Source: UBA1765 sp045629945 (lineage in GTDB: Bacteria > Fibrobacterota > Fibrobacteria > Fibrobacterales > Fibrobacteraceae). Taken from it: a stretch of DNA of 64,000 nucleotides. Shown in pieces: positions 54,772 through 63,379 of this stretch. The notes under the pieces are model-generated. The model searched no databases. It saw only the letters and a program-made list of their open reading frames with translations, and was not told where the DNA came from. The stretch is taken from the NCBI GenBank assembly GCA_045629945.1, contig JAZQSE010000042.1, positions 1-64,000 of the forward strand. The letters run 5' to 3'. Positions within the stretch are counted from its first letter, which is position 1; every line of letters begins with the position of its first letter. A program made the position numbers and the translations under genes.

Positions 54772-56108
54772 CAGGCCTCCTTACCACATATCTGGTCTAT
54801 GATTTCTAAAGCATTCGGGAAAAGCTTTTCTGTAACTTCTATACCCATAATATCAAATGGACTTTTAGTCACAACTTTTAAAACATAAAGAGCAAGCCCC
54901 ATTACTGGAAACTCTTCACAATCAAATTCAGCTCTATCTGGTTCTTCTTTTCCACGAACAACCAAACCATCTTCATAAACGCCAATTTCAACGCCTGTTT
55001 TGCGCAAATTCGTTGCTAGAAGTTCTAACCAATGACGCTTTCTAACAACTTCTTCTGCAGGCAAATGAAAAATAGTTTCCTTTTCAGCAAAACACGCCGC
55101 CACCGCTAAAACAGGAATTTCTTCAATAGAAGCCGAAAGGGAATCCCCTGAAAAATGGCAACCTTGCAAGCGTTTGGTCAAAAGTGGCTTAACCGCTAAA
55201 TCAGCAAAAGGTTCACCATAGCGTTCGTGCTTTCCTAAAAAATCAAGTTCAGCACCCATGCGTTTTAAAATCGTAAAAACCGAAGCTCTACTAGAACTAC
55301 TGACAACATTTGAAAAAACATCTTGCTTTCGCTCTGGAGCAGAAGAAAGCAAAGCCGCTAATGCATAAGCAGAAGCAAGAGTCGCATCGCCTGGAACAAA
55401 ATATTCTCTTGGCGAAAGCGTATGGGTTTCATCTAAATACGTTTTCCAGGTTTTAATCATTTTAATGCCCTGAGCTTTAGCCAACCGGCGTTCAAACTCA
55501 TCTTTGAATTCAGGCATCTGGACTTCATAATTTAAATTCACGCCAAAATACTTAAGCATTGAAGACCATTGGTCACGAATTGCCATACGTTCATCAAATG
55601 CAAGTGTTTCTCCTAAAACCAACGCCGAGAGCAACGCAAAATTCCTTTGCAAATAAGGGTAACTTCCGTTTTTAGAACAAATTAAATTTTGCGATTTAGG
55701 CTTAAAAGAAAACGAAATAGAATTTTCTGTTTCTTCTTTAACATTCACTTTAGCCACATGCAAAAGCAACTTTTTCTTTTCTGCAAGTTCTTCTGCGTTT
55801 GAAGCAAGAATCGTATAATCCGTATCTGAATTTTTAGAAGCAAGCGCAAGAATCAAGGTATTTGCATTTAAAGAAAAATCTTGTGGCAGAACAACAGGAA
55901 CGCGATACCCCATACCAACGCCTTCAAGAACAATCTGGTCAGCCACTTGTTTACAGTTCAAACCAAATTCTTGCAACGCTTCTGCAAATCGCAAAACTTC
56001 TTGAGACGGTTCGCATTCCTGAACAAGTGTTCGGCCATTCACCAAAAGAGAAAGAACAAAACATTGTTCTAACATTTCTCTATCAGGCAAAACATTCCAC
56101 TTACGCAT
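54771..56108 (-). CDS. EPSP-synthase homologue with lost active-site residues
   Basis: 445 residues aligned along the whole EPSP synthase (AroA) fold, for example FVPGDATLASAYALAALL for the PGDxSSAA segment, ASIEEIPVLAVAACFAEKET for the DEIPxLA region, and the C-terminal PVMGLALYVLKVV. Yet the substrate motifs are gone: the N-terminal PGSK lysine becomes Glu in VLPDREMLEQ, the usual Arg becomes Cys, the catalytic Asp of DEIP is Glu, and KESDR/KETNR reads VRKRHW. Catalysis of the usual step is unlikely. It may be a paralogue with a new or regulatory role; a genuine aroA may lie elsewhere. It sits between tyrA and nadK, gap two bases. Confidence 0.7.
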   Translation of the reverse strand: MRKWNVLPDREMLEQCFVLSLLVNGRTLVQECEPSQEVLRFAEALQEFGLNCKQVADQIVLEGVGMGYRVPVVLPQDFSLNANTLILALASKNSDTDYTILASNAEELAEKKKLLLHVAKVNVKEETENSISFSFKPKSQNLICSKNGSYPYLQRNFALLSALVLGETLAFDERMAIRDQWSSMLKYFGVNLNYEVQMPEFKDEFERRLAKAQGIKMIKTWKTYLDETHTLSPREYFVPGDATLASAYALAALLSSAPERKQDVFSNVVSSSSRASVFTILKRMGAELDFLGKHERYGEPFADLAVKPLLTKRLQGCHFSGDSLSASIEEIPVLAVAACFAEKETIFHLPAEEVVRKRHWLELLATNLRKTGVEIGVYEDGLVVRGKEEPDRAEFDCEEFPVMGLALYVLKVVTKSPFDIMGIEVTEKLFPNALEIIDQICGKEA

Positions 56109-56110
56109 TC

Positions 56111-57223
56111 TTATTCCCTAATAACTGCATCTTGCCCAGCAAGGCTAAGAATATCAACTGCTTGCAACGCTTCGCGTTTCGTTTTAAAAGAAATCAACAA
56201 CGTTCCAGAAACATTTTCTCTAACTTTCATCAACTCAATATCGCGCACATTCAAACCCGCATCAGATAACGGTTGCATAACAGCCAGAATCGCACCAGGC
56301 CTATCTTCTAACGCCACATTCACTTCATAAAAACCATGAGCTGTCAAGCGACCTGGTGTAAACAAAGAAGCTCGCCCGGCATTCCCGGCTTCAAAAATTT
56401 CATGCAAAGAAGCATCACCTTCCAAAGGCAATTTTTCAAGAGCCTCCTGCACCACCTTAATTCCCTTAGAAAAATCAGCCAAAGCATTCAGAACCGATTT
56501 ACGGTTAGTCATAAAAATATCATGCCACATATTCCAGCCAGAAGCCGCAATACGCGTCATATCCCTGAACCCGCGTCCCGCAAAATGTTGGTAATTATTT
56601 TTCAGCAAACGTTCTGGCAAATTCCCTGCAAGAGTCGTACTCACCATTTGTGGCATGTGACTAAGCCATGCAATCGTATCATCGTGTTCTTTTGCATCAA
56701 ACAAAACCTGTTCGCTACCTAAAAAAGAAATCAACTCTGAAAGCAAGGCATAATCTTCTTTTTTCGTAGAAGCTTGCGGACAAAGAAACCAAAAAGCATT
56801 TTCAAAAAGTGACGGATCATTATATTCTAAAGTCCGCTTTTCTGACCCAGCCATCGGGTGACCACCCACAAACAAAAACGGTTTTGGAAGCAACGCACCT
56901 GCTTTACAAATTTCAGCTTTCGTACTCCCGATATCAGAGACAACAACAGGCCTATCCACCGAAACATTTTTCAACATTTCAAGCATTTTCAAAATATGCA
57001 AAATAGGCGAACAAAGTAAAATCAAATCGGTATCTTTAGCCCACTCTTGCACATCATCATAAGAAAAAGTCTCATCGGCAAACCCAAGTTCACGCGCACG
57101 ATAAAGTGTATTTGGAGAACTCACGACACGAATAGTCAAAGGCAAACGGGACGCTCTAATTGCAGCCGCCATAGAACTTGCAAGCAAACCAAAACCAACA
57201 AAAGTAACGTGCCCTGAAAGCAT
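56111..57223 (-). CDS. tyrA: Prephenate dehydrogenase with ACT domain
   Basis: NAD(P)-dependent oxidative decarboxylation of prephenate on the way to tyrosine. 370 residues: FVGFGLLASSMAAAIRAS (GxGxxA nucleotide motif), VSDIGSTKAEIC, VGGHPMAGSEKRTLEYND (catalytic His), AWLSHMPQMVSTTLAG, and a C-terminal ACT domain (YEVNVALEDRPGAILAVMQP; LNVRDIELMKV), which normally mediates feedback by tyrosine. It is two bases from the chorismate mutase gene and two from the EPSPS-like gene. Confidence 0.95.
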   Translation of the reverse strand: MLSGHVTFVGFGLLASSMAAAIRASRLPLTIRVVSSPNTLYRARELGFADETFSYDDVQEWAKDTDLILLCSPILHILKMLEMLKNVSVDRPVVVSDIGSTKAEICKAGALLPKPFLFVGGHPMAGSEKRTLEYNDPSLFENAFWFLCPQASTKKEDYALLSELISFLGSEQVLFDAKEHDDTIAWLSHMPQMVSTTLAGNLPERLLKNNYQHFAGRGFRDMTRIAASGWNMWHDIFMTNRKSVLNALADFSKGIKVVQEALEKLPLEGDASLHEIFEAGNAGRASLFTPGRLTAHGFYEVNVALEDRPGAILAVMQPLSDAGLNVRDIELMKVRENVSGTLLISFKTKREALQAVDILSLAGQDAVIRE

Positions 57224-57225
57224 AA

Positions 57226-57480
57226 CTATTCCTCTACTTTTCTTGTCTCTTGCATCAACGTAGCAAAAATCAACTTCACCGAATCAGCCGAAAGCGGGCC
57301 TTTCGATTTTTTCGCCACACGTTCCAAAATTTCATTTTCTCGAGAAGCATCCAAAACAGGCAAGCCCAATTGCTTTTTCAATTTCCCAATTTCTAACGCA
57401 TAAGAAGCCCTTTCATTCAAAAGAGCAATAAGTGAATCTTCCAGAGAATCAATCTTTTTCCGCCAATCATTTATATCCAT
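57226..57480 (-). CDS. Chorismate mutase (AroQ class)
   Basis: 84 residues, the size of a single AroQ helical domain: MDINDWRKKIDSLEDSLIAL, NERASYALEIGKLKKQLGLP, ILERVAKKSKGPLSADSVKL, with the active-site Arg/Lys/Glu pattern. It rearranges chorismate to prephenate for the neighbouring tyrA. A start 39 bases upstream is open but adds unrelated residues. First gene of the minus operon; the upstream gap contains palindromic repeats and no clear promoter. Confidence 0.9.
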   Translation of the reverse strand: MDINDWRKKIDSLEDSLIALLNERASYALEIGKLKKQLGLPVLDASRENEILERVAKKSKGPLSADSVKLIFATLMQETRKVEE

Positions 57481-57941
57481 AAAGTAAAAATTAGCATTTC
57501 CAAAATAAAACAAAATCAAATGGGGGAAGAATCCCCCTCGTTCCAGCCCGTTTTCACGGTCTTACTCTACCCCCTCCCCTAGGGGCTATGCCCCTAACAC
57601 CCCACAAGCGAGAGTCGCGGCAGATGAGCTTGCTCAATCTGACATGACCGAGCGCAGAGGGTTTCTTTAACACCCCGAGAAGCGAAAGTTGCGAAAAACA
57701 ACTTGTCACTCGCGAGAGGCCTTGTGCCTCGTGGTCATCTGTTAGCAAGTTGTCATCGCGAACGCAGTGTGGCGATCCTGGTTTTTGTCATTACGAACGT
57801 AGCGAAGTAATCCAAAATAAGTGTTGCTTGTGAAGAGATTGCTTTCAGCACGCCTCGCCATGACAAGATTCATTTGCAATCAGGCAAGAACCGAGCGCCA
57901 AGTGCTCCTAAAAAAATCAAATTTTACCCATGAAATAAAAA
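57481..57941. other. Repeat-rich intergenic region
   Basis: Between the divergently arranged chorismate mutase gene and the end of the ClC gene. It is GC-richer than the genome around it and packed with palindromes: TAGGGGC/GCCCCTA at 57580-57596 and GAGGC/GCCTC near 57715, plus the three-unit repeat at 57751-57866. A possible ORF on the minus strand within it is low-complexity and judged spurious. Confidence 0.6.
57751..57866. repeat. Palindromic REP-like cluster, three units
   Basis: Three related units: TGTCATCGCGAACG... to GGCGATCC (57751-57778), TGTCATTACGAACGTAGCGA to GTAATCC (57786-57813), and an inverted copy, GAGATTGCTTTCAGC to CCATGACA (57835-57866). Within each, ATCGC/GCGAT, ATTAC/GTAAT type pairing gives a stem. 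Units two and three face each other and could form one large hairpin. Confidence 0.7.
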
Positions 57942-59696
57942 TTACTTATTACTTTCTCTTTTCCCAGAGACAATTTTATCATAGATTTTAAAAATTTCAC
58001 TATGAGAAAGAGTTCCGACAATTTCACCTTTAGAGTTTTTAACGCACAATTCAGAAACGCCTAGGTGAACAAAAAGTTTAGATGCCGCATGCAAATCAAG
58101 AGAATCCAAAAGCAATGGGGCTTTCACGGTACAATCAGAAACTTGTAAATGTCGAACCATTCCAGGAGCTGCCATATAAGTATTTCTCAAAATTGACATA
58201 TCCAAAAGCCCAAGATAATTTTCATTTTCATAAACCGGATAAATTGAAGAAGAATCAATAAACGGCAAAACACCCAACAACGGATCTTCTGCCCGCAATA
58301 CATGAAATTTTCTATTTGTAATGACTTCTTTCACTTGAACAATACGCAAAACATCTTGGTCTAAATCACCACGATGTGCAGGAGAAACAAACTTATTCAA
58401 AACCTGACTTTTATAAATACTCCATGGCCTAGAAAATGCAATGTGCATAACCGCAGACATTAAAAGCCCTGGTAAAAGGCTATAACTCCCTGTCATTTCA
58501 CAAACCATAACAACACCAGCAATCGGTGCTTTAGCAGCCCCCGCAAAAAACGCCCCCATTCCAACAAGAATCATAGCTTCTGGCACGCGCAAAAGCCCTG
58601 GGAAAGCCATTTCTATAGCACCAGCAAAAGCGGCTCCCAAAACACCACCAATAAAAAGAGATGGCCCAAAAACACCACCAGAGCCACCACTTCCAACAGT
58701 AAAAGCCGTTGCAAAAATCTTTGCAAGAGCTATACTTAAAAGCAAAAGAATCCCAAAAACTGTAGTCGGAAGCATTTCTGAAAAAAGTTCGCCAACAAAA
58801 TCAAAACCGCCGCCCGCTACTTCTGGGTAAACCAGCAAAATCAAACCAACAAACAAACCACCAATCGCCGGTTTTAAGGCATTTGAAACTTTAGATTTTG
58901 CAAAACGCTTTTCTGTTTTCTCATAAATTTTAACATAAAGAAATGAAAATGGCGCACAAAGAACACCTAAAAGTGCGCACGCTAACAATTCATAAAAATT
59001 GGTAAAAGGAAACACAGCCCCCACAGCAAAAACAGGTGCTGAACCAACAAATGCAATATAAACTGTAAATGCAGTCACCGAAGCCACAATAGAAGTCACA
59101 AAAGCATTTGATTCAAAGTCTTCTCTATAAAGAACTTCTACAGAAGTAAGAGCTCCAGCGAGTGGTGCTTTGAATATGGCACCAAGGCCAGCTGCAGTCC
59201 CTGCAAGTGTAAAAACACTATGCAAACTTCTTGGCATTCTAAAAAGCCGGCATATACCTGAAGCTACTGAAGAACCTATTTGAGAAACAGGACCTTCGTA
59301 CCCGGCGCTTCCACCACTTGCCAATGTAATAACACTTGTTAAAAATTTTACAGGAGCCACTCGCCTTCTGATTTTTCCACCTTTATGGTGAAAAGCCCGA
59401 ATCATATTATCGGTTCCCTGGCCTGAAGCTTCTGGAGTTTTTGTGATTTTAAAAAGAATTAAACCAACCAATAAACCACCAACAGCAGGAATCGGAGCAA
59501 AAGACCACCATGGTAAAGCATTCTCACCAACCCAAGGAGAAAAAACAAACGCTGTCGCCCATTCTAAAGATTTATGAAACGCAATCGCTACAAGACCTGT
59601 TACAAAACCAATAATCGCCGCCAAAAATATTTTGGGCAAATAGCCATTGATAATCAAAAAACGAGCAAAACGCCTTTGTAAATGAGTAAGAGTCAC
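57942..59696 (-). CDS. ClC-family chloride channel/antiporter with CBS domains
   Basis: 584 residues. ClC fold with GSAGYEGPVSQIG (filter and gating-Glu helix), GSGGSGGVFGPSLFIGGVLG, and about 16 hydrophobic segments; then two cytosolic CBS domains (VKEVITNRKFHV; VSDCTVKAPLLLD). Glu in GxEGP suggests a Cl-/H+ antiporter rather than a channel. Start chosen as GTG 59696: it overlaps the MATE stop (GTGA) and has GGTGG six bases upstream. An ATG 33 bases earlier lies deeper in the MATE gene and is less likely. Confidence 0.92.
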   Translation of the reverse strand: MTLTHLQRRFARFLIINGYLPKIFLAAIIGFVTGLVAIAFHKSLEWATAFVFSPWVGENALPWWSFAPIPAVGGLLVGLILFKITKTPEASGQGTDNMIRAFHHKGGKIRRRVAPVKFLTSVITLASGGSAGYEGPVSQIGSSVASGICRLFRMPRSLHSVFTLAGTAAGLGAIFKAPLAGALTSVEVLYREDFESNAFVTSIVASVTAFTVYIAFVGSAPVFAVGAVFPFTNFYELLACALLGVLCAPFSFLYVKIYEKTEKRFAKSKVSNALKPAIGGLFVGLILLVYPEVAGGGFDFVGELFSEMLPTTVFGILLLLSIALAKIFATAFTVGSGGSGGVFGPSLFIGGVLGAAFAGAIEMAFPGLLRVPEAMILVGMGAFFAGAAKAPIAGVVMVCEMTGSYSLLPGLLMSAVMHIAFSRPWSIYKSQVLNKFVSPAHRGDLDQDVLRIVQVKEVITNRKFHVLRAEDPLLGVLPFIDSSSIYPVYENENYLGLLDMSILRNTYMAAPGMVRHLQVSDCTVKAPLLLDSLDLHAASKLFVHLGVSELCVKNSKGEIVGTLSHSEIFKIYDKIVSGKRESNK

Positions 59697-61096
59697 CTTA
59701 CGCCACCTTGTTGCATTAAACGGCGCCAACTACCTGATTTCCAACGATAAATTAAAGCAATAGGGAAAGCAAAAAATGCGATAACAACTGTAACCCAGCT
59801 AGCAACAGGACCTAAAGCAAATACATAACCACAAAGCCATAGAGCAAGGACTGTGAGCCAGTTTAAAATAACCATAACACACATAACCCAGAATGTATCA
59901 CCAGCCCCACGAAGAGCGCCTGCAAAAACAACTAACCCCACTTCTACAACCACATAACAAAAGGCAATACGCAACATAGTAATAGCAAGTGGTCGTGTTT
60001 CTGCAAACAAACCGGCACTATCGTTTTCTGGGCGGAATATATCTGTTAAAAATCCAGGGAATCCAACAAATAAAACAGCGACAACAACCGAATAAACAAA
60101 ACCAATCACAATCGCTGAACGCACAGAACGCCTGACAGCAGCCGGGTCTTTAGCACCAACATAACGCCCGACAAGGCTCATAGAAGCCACTTCAAGCCCA
60201 AGCAAAGGAACATAAGCCACCATATCCCAATTAAACATCACCGTGGCAGCAGTCGCTACAGAAGGTCCCATTCCATGAAACAAAAGAATCAAAGACTGAA
60301 ACGCAAACATCGAAAGAAACATTTCTACACCAGAAGCACTTCCCTTTCGTAAAAGCTCCATAAAAAGTTCTTTATGAAAGACAAAAGAAAAACCAAAAAA
60401 TGAGTGCTTAACTTCTCTACAATATTGAATAAAAAGAACTAAAATGGTGGCAAAATTTCCAATAATTGTTCCATAAGCCGCACCAAGAATCCCGCATGCA
60501 GGAAACGGGCCAATCCCAAAAATCAATAAATAATTCATAGTGACATTAACGACAAGTCCTATAAAAGCAGCCACCATCACTATTTTTGTTTTTCCAATTC
60601 CAGAAAAAAACGAAACAAAAACTTGCCTGAAAAGAATTAAAACAGCTCCATACAAAAGCGTATCAAAATAAACTGTTTGCGCTTCAAGTTGCACAGAAGA
60701 AACTTCTGACAAAGAAAACAGCCAATACACAAATGGTTTTACAAGCAAGACAAGAGGTGTACAAACTAAAGCAAGAATCGCTGCTTGCGTACAGGATTTT
60801 GAACAATTATGAAACTGCTTAGCTCCAAAATTTTGAGCGACTTGTGCTGTAGAATAGGCAATAAGCCCATTAAAAAAAGTCATAACCATCACTTGAGCAG
60901 AACCACCTGCAAGAGCTGCATTCATAAGTTCCAGGCTGAGTTTAGCCAAAAACAAACGGTCAGCAAATGTCATTAAAGTATCAAATGACATAGAAAGTAA
61001 CATAGGCAAAGCCACAATCATCACATCGCGGATATTACCTCTGTGCGGTTTTTCTAGAATTTGCTTAAGAAATGTTTTTCTCTTGTAATAAAGCAT
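59693..61096 (-). CDS. MATE-family efflux transporter
   Basis: 467 residues with 12 predicted membrane spans and the duplicated MATE layout: IVALPMLLSMSFDTLMTFAD with a FADRLFLAKLS turn, IAYSTAQVAQNFGAKQFH, then the second half ASGVEMFLSMFAFQSLILLF and ASMSLVGRYVGAKDPAAVRR. Na+- or H+-driven export of drugs or metabolites is typical; the substrate is unknown. TATCTTTG precedes the ATG. First gene of a two-gene run with ClC, divergent from ffh. Confidence 0.92.
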   Translation of the reverse strand: MLYYKRKTFLKQILEKPHRGNIRDVMIVALPMLLSMSFDTLMTFADRLFLAKLSLELMNAALAGGSAQVMVMTFFNGLIAYSTAQVAQNFGAKQFHNCSKSCTQAAILALVCTPLVLLVKPFVYWLFSLSEVSSVQLEAQTVYFDTLLYGAVLILFRQVFVSFFSGIGKTKIVMVAAFIGLVVNVTMNYLLIFGIGPFPACGILGAAYGTIIGNFATILVLFIQYCREVKHSFFGFSFVFHKELFMELLRKGSASGVEMFLSMFAFQSLILLFHGMGPSVATAATVMFNWDMVAYVPLLGLEVASMSLVGRYVGAKDPAAVRRSVRSAIVIGFVYSVVVAVLFVGFPGFLTDIFRPENDSAGLFAETRPLAITMLRIAFCYVVVEVGLVVFAGALRGAGDTFWVMCVMVILNWLTVLALWLCGYVFALGPVASWVTVVIAFFAFPIALIYRWKSGSWRRLMQQGGVR

Positions 61097-61198
61097 GCAG
61101 AGCCAAAGATAGCAAAAAGCCTTATTTTTTCTATTTCAATTTAGTCTATTTCCACAAATGACCTACATCTTATATTCTTTTAATTATATTTGCACATT

Positions 61199-62557
61199 AT
61201 GTTTTCTCAATTAACTGACTCTTTAGAATCTACTCTTAAAAACCTGCGCGGGCAGGGAAAACTCACCGAAGAAAACGTCGCAGAATCTCTTCGCGAGGTC
61301 AGGCGTGCTTTTCTTGAAGCAGACGTAAACTTCAATGTCACTCGTGATTTTGTAAAGTCCGTTAAAGAGAAAGCTCTCGGTAGCGATGTTTTACTTTCTG
61401 TTACGCCAGGTCAGCAGATTGTCAAAATCATTCACGACGAACTCGTGAACACTATGGGTGGAGAAACAAAAGAAGTTTCTCTTACAGGGCAAGCTCCAAT
61501 AGGCATTATGATGGTTGGGCTTCAAGGTTCTGGTAAAACCACATTTGCCGGTAAAATTGCCCTTTATATGCGCAGTAAAAAGAAACGCAAACCGCTTCTC
61601 GTTGCAGCAGACGTTTACCGCCCGGCCGCTATCAAGCAATTACAGGTTTTAGGCAAATCTATCGGCATTCCTGTTTATGAGGAAGGTCAAGGGAACCCAG
61701 TAGAAATCATTAAACATGGTTATGAATACGCCAAAGAAAACGGTTACGATTTAGTTATTTATGATACCGCAGGCCGCCTTCAAATCGACGAAGAACTTAT
61801 GGTTGAACTTGAACAAGCAAGTGCTGCCGTTAAACCAAATGAAATTTTCTTTGTTGCCGATGCCATGATTGGTCAAGAAGCGGTAAATGTCGCAGAAACA
61901 TTCTTCAAACGCTTAAACTTTACAGGTGTATGTCTTTCTAAAATGGATGGTGACACTCGCGGTGGTGCCGCTCTTTCCATCAAGAAAATGACTGGTGTTC
62001 CCATTTGCTTTGTCGGCCTTGGTGAAAAACTTTCTGACATAGATGTGTTCCACCCAGACCGTATGGCAAGCCGCATTCTTGGCATGGGTGACGTGGTCAC
62101 ACTCGTTGAAAAAGCCCAAGCCGTTATCGATGAAAAAGACGCCAAAGATTTAAAGAAAAAAATATTCAACAACACATTTGATTTAAACGATTTCTTAAAC
62201 CAATTGCGGACCGTCAAAAAAATCGGGCGATTTAAAGACATTCTCAGTTTAATCCCAGGCTTGAACAAATTACCGCTTGACCAAATTGATGATAAAGAAC
62301 TCGTTTATGTTGAAGCGGTTTTAAGTTCAATGACTCCAAGAGAACGCAAAAAACCATCCATTATCGATGGCAGTCGCAAAAAACGCATTGCAAATGGTTC
62401 TGGCACAAGCGTTCAGCGCGTCAATCAGATTCTCGCTCAATTTGAAAACATGAAAGAAATGTTCAAAAAATTGGGGGCTTTTGCTAAAAAACAAAACGGC
62501 GGAACCCAAATCGGTTCAAATTACACGCCACCCAAAAAGAAAAAGAAAAAACACTAA
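61199..62557 (+). CDS. ffh: Signal recognition particle GTPase
   Basis: Targets nascent inner-membrane proteins to SecYEG with FtsY. 452 residues: N domain SQLTDSLESTLKNLRGQGKL, G domain with P-loop GLQGSGKTTFAGKIA, DTAGRLQIDEELM, LSKMDGDTRGGAALS, and a short M domain (SGTSVQRVNQILAQFENMKE) ending in a lysine run. ATG 61199 is used; TTG 61190 adds only three residues. TATATTTG (61185-61192) ends six bases before the ATG with no ribosome site, so the mRNA is probably leaderless or nearly so. The SRP RNA is not seen in the window. Confidence 0.96.
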   Translation: MFSQLTDSLESTLKNLRGQGKLTEENVAESLREVRRAFLEADVNFNVTRDFVKSVKEKALGSDVLLSVTPGQQIVKIIHDELVNTMGGETKEVSLTGQAPIGIMMVGLQGSGKTTFAGKIALYMRSKKKRKPLLVAADVYRPAAIKQLQVLGKSIGIPVYEEGQGNPVEIIKHGYEYAKENGYDLVIYDTAGRLQIDEELMVELEQASAAVKPNEIFFVADAMIGQEAVNVAETFFKRLNFTGVCLSKMDGDTRGGAALSIKKMTGVPICFVGLGEKLSDIDVFHPDRMASRILGMGDVVTLVEKAQAVIDEKDAKDLKKKIFNNTFDLNDFLNQLRTVKKIGRFKDILSLIPGLNKLPLDQIDDKELVYVEAVLSSMTPRERKKPSIIDGSRKKRIANGSGTSVQRVNQILAQFENMKEMFKKLGAFAKKQNGGTQIGSNYTPPKKKKKKH

Positions 62558-62586
62558 AAAAAGAGACCTCATAGGTCTCTTTTTTT
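62556..62586. terminator. Bidirectional terminator between ffh and the acetyltransferase gene
   Basis: Stem AAGAGACCT/AGGTCTCTT (62561-62569, 62573-62581), loop CAT, with A tract on the left and T tract on the right, so it can terminate both converging genes. Confidence 0.9.
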
Positions 62587-63169
62587 ACTCCATAATTTTC
62601 TTAAGCACTTTACAAGGGTTTCCGACTGCAACAACTCCAGAAGGAATATCCCTGACAACAACACTCCCTGCACCAATTACGCTACCTTCACCAATAGTAA
62701 CCCCTGCACAGATAGTGACATTTCCAGCAATCCAACAATTATCGCCAATAGAAATTGGCTTTGCGTATTCAAGGTTTGCAAGAGAACCATCAGATTTTGT
62801 GAACATATTGCGTTCTTGCCACCGAAGCGGGTGTAATGGCGTGTAAATAGCAACATTTGGCCCGAAAAACACATTTTTCCCAATGTTTACAGGGGCACAA
62901 TCAAGAACGGTAAAATTGAAATTAGCGTAAGTATTTTCACCAATCTGCGTATTCACGCCATAATCAAAAAAAACAGGGCCTTGTAAATAAACACCTTTAG
63001 CGATATTTTCGCCAAATAATTTTTTCAATATCAAATTTCGCTCTTCGTCAGTTTCATCTAGATTATTATACTGACGACAAAGAGAATGAGCCATTTGACG
63101 CTGTGAAACAAGTAAAGCGTCAGAAGGGTCATAAAGTTCGCCTGCAAGCATTTTTTCTTTTTCTGTCAT
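62585..63169 (-). CDS. Maltose/galactoside O-acetyltransferase-like hexapeptide protein
   Basis: 194 residues: helical N-terminus (KEKMLAGELYDPSDALLVSQ), then left-handed beta-helix hexapeptide repeats (VFFDYGVNTQIGENTYANFN, ISIGDNCWIAGNVTICAGVT, IGEGSVIGAGSVVVRDIPSG) and the TPLHPL active-site His region. Transfers acetyl from acetyl-CoA to a sugar hydroxyl (Maa/LacA type). TATATTCC lies just upstream of the ATG. Converges with ffh at a shared terminator. Confidence 0.9.
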   Translation of the reverse strand: MTEKEKMLAGELYDPSDALLVSQRQMAHSLCRQYNNLDETDEERNLILKKLFGENIAKGVYLQGPVFFDYGVNTQIGENTYANFNFTVLDCAPVNIGKNVFFGPNVAIYTPLHPLRWQERNMFTKSDGSLANLEYAKPISIGDNCWIAGNVTICAGVTIGEGSVIGAGSVVVRDIPSGVVAVGNPCKVLKKIME

Positions 63170-63379
63170 GCTAGGAATATAGATTTTTTACTCAATACAA
63201 ACGTTCCCCACTAGCGTGGGTCGGGCTATATTTTATGGGCTGCCCGGTTCACTGTGTTCCCGCCCAACCTCATAAAACGGAGCCTTGCTCCAATAAACAG
63301 CAATACAAGATTGCCGCAAGTCTCCGCCCCAAGGGGTCACTATCCCTAACGCATTTTGATTGAAAAAAATATAACCGAA
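63170..63379. repeat. GC-rich intergenic block with hairpins
   Basis: The tract from 63215 to 63350 differs from the surroundings in composition, with runs such as GTGGGTCGGGCTATATTTTA, GGGCTGCCCGG, GGAGC/GCTCC and CCCCAAGGGG. It looks like a mobile or conserved intergenic repeat, not coding. No integrase or transposase is nearby. Confidence 0.35.

Noticed and set aside
57554..57748. 64-codon minus ORF in the repeat region
   Set aside because: Built from palindromic GC-rich repeats, with no ribosome site and no family pattern.
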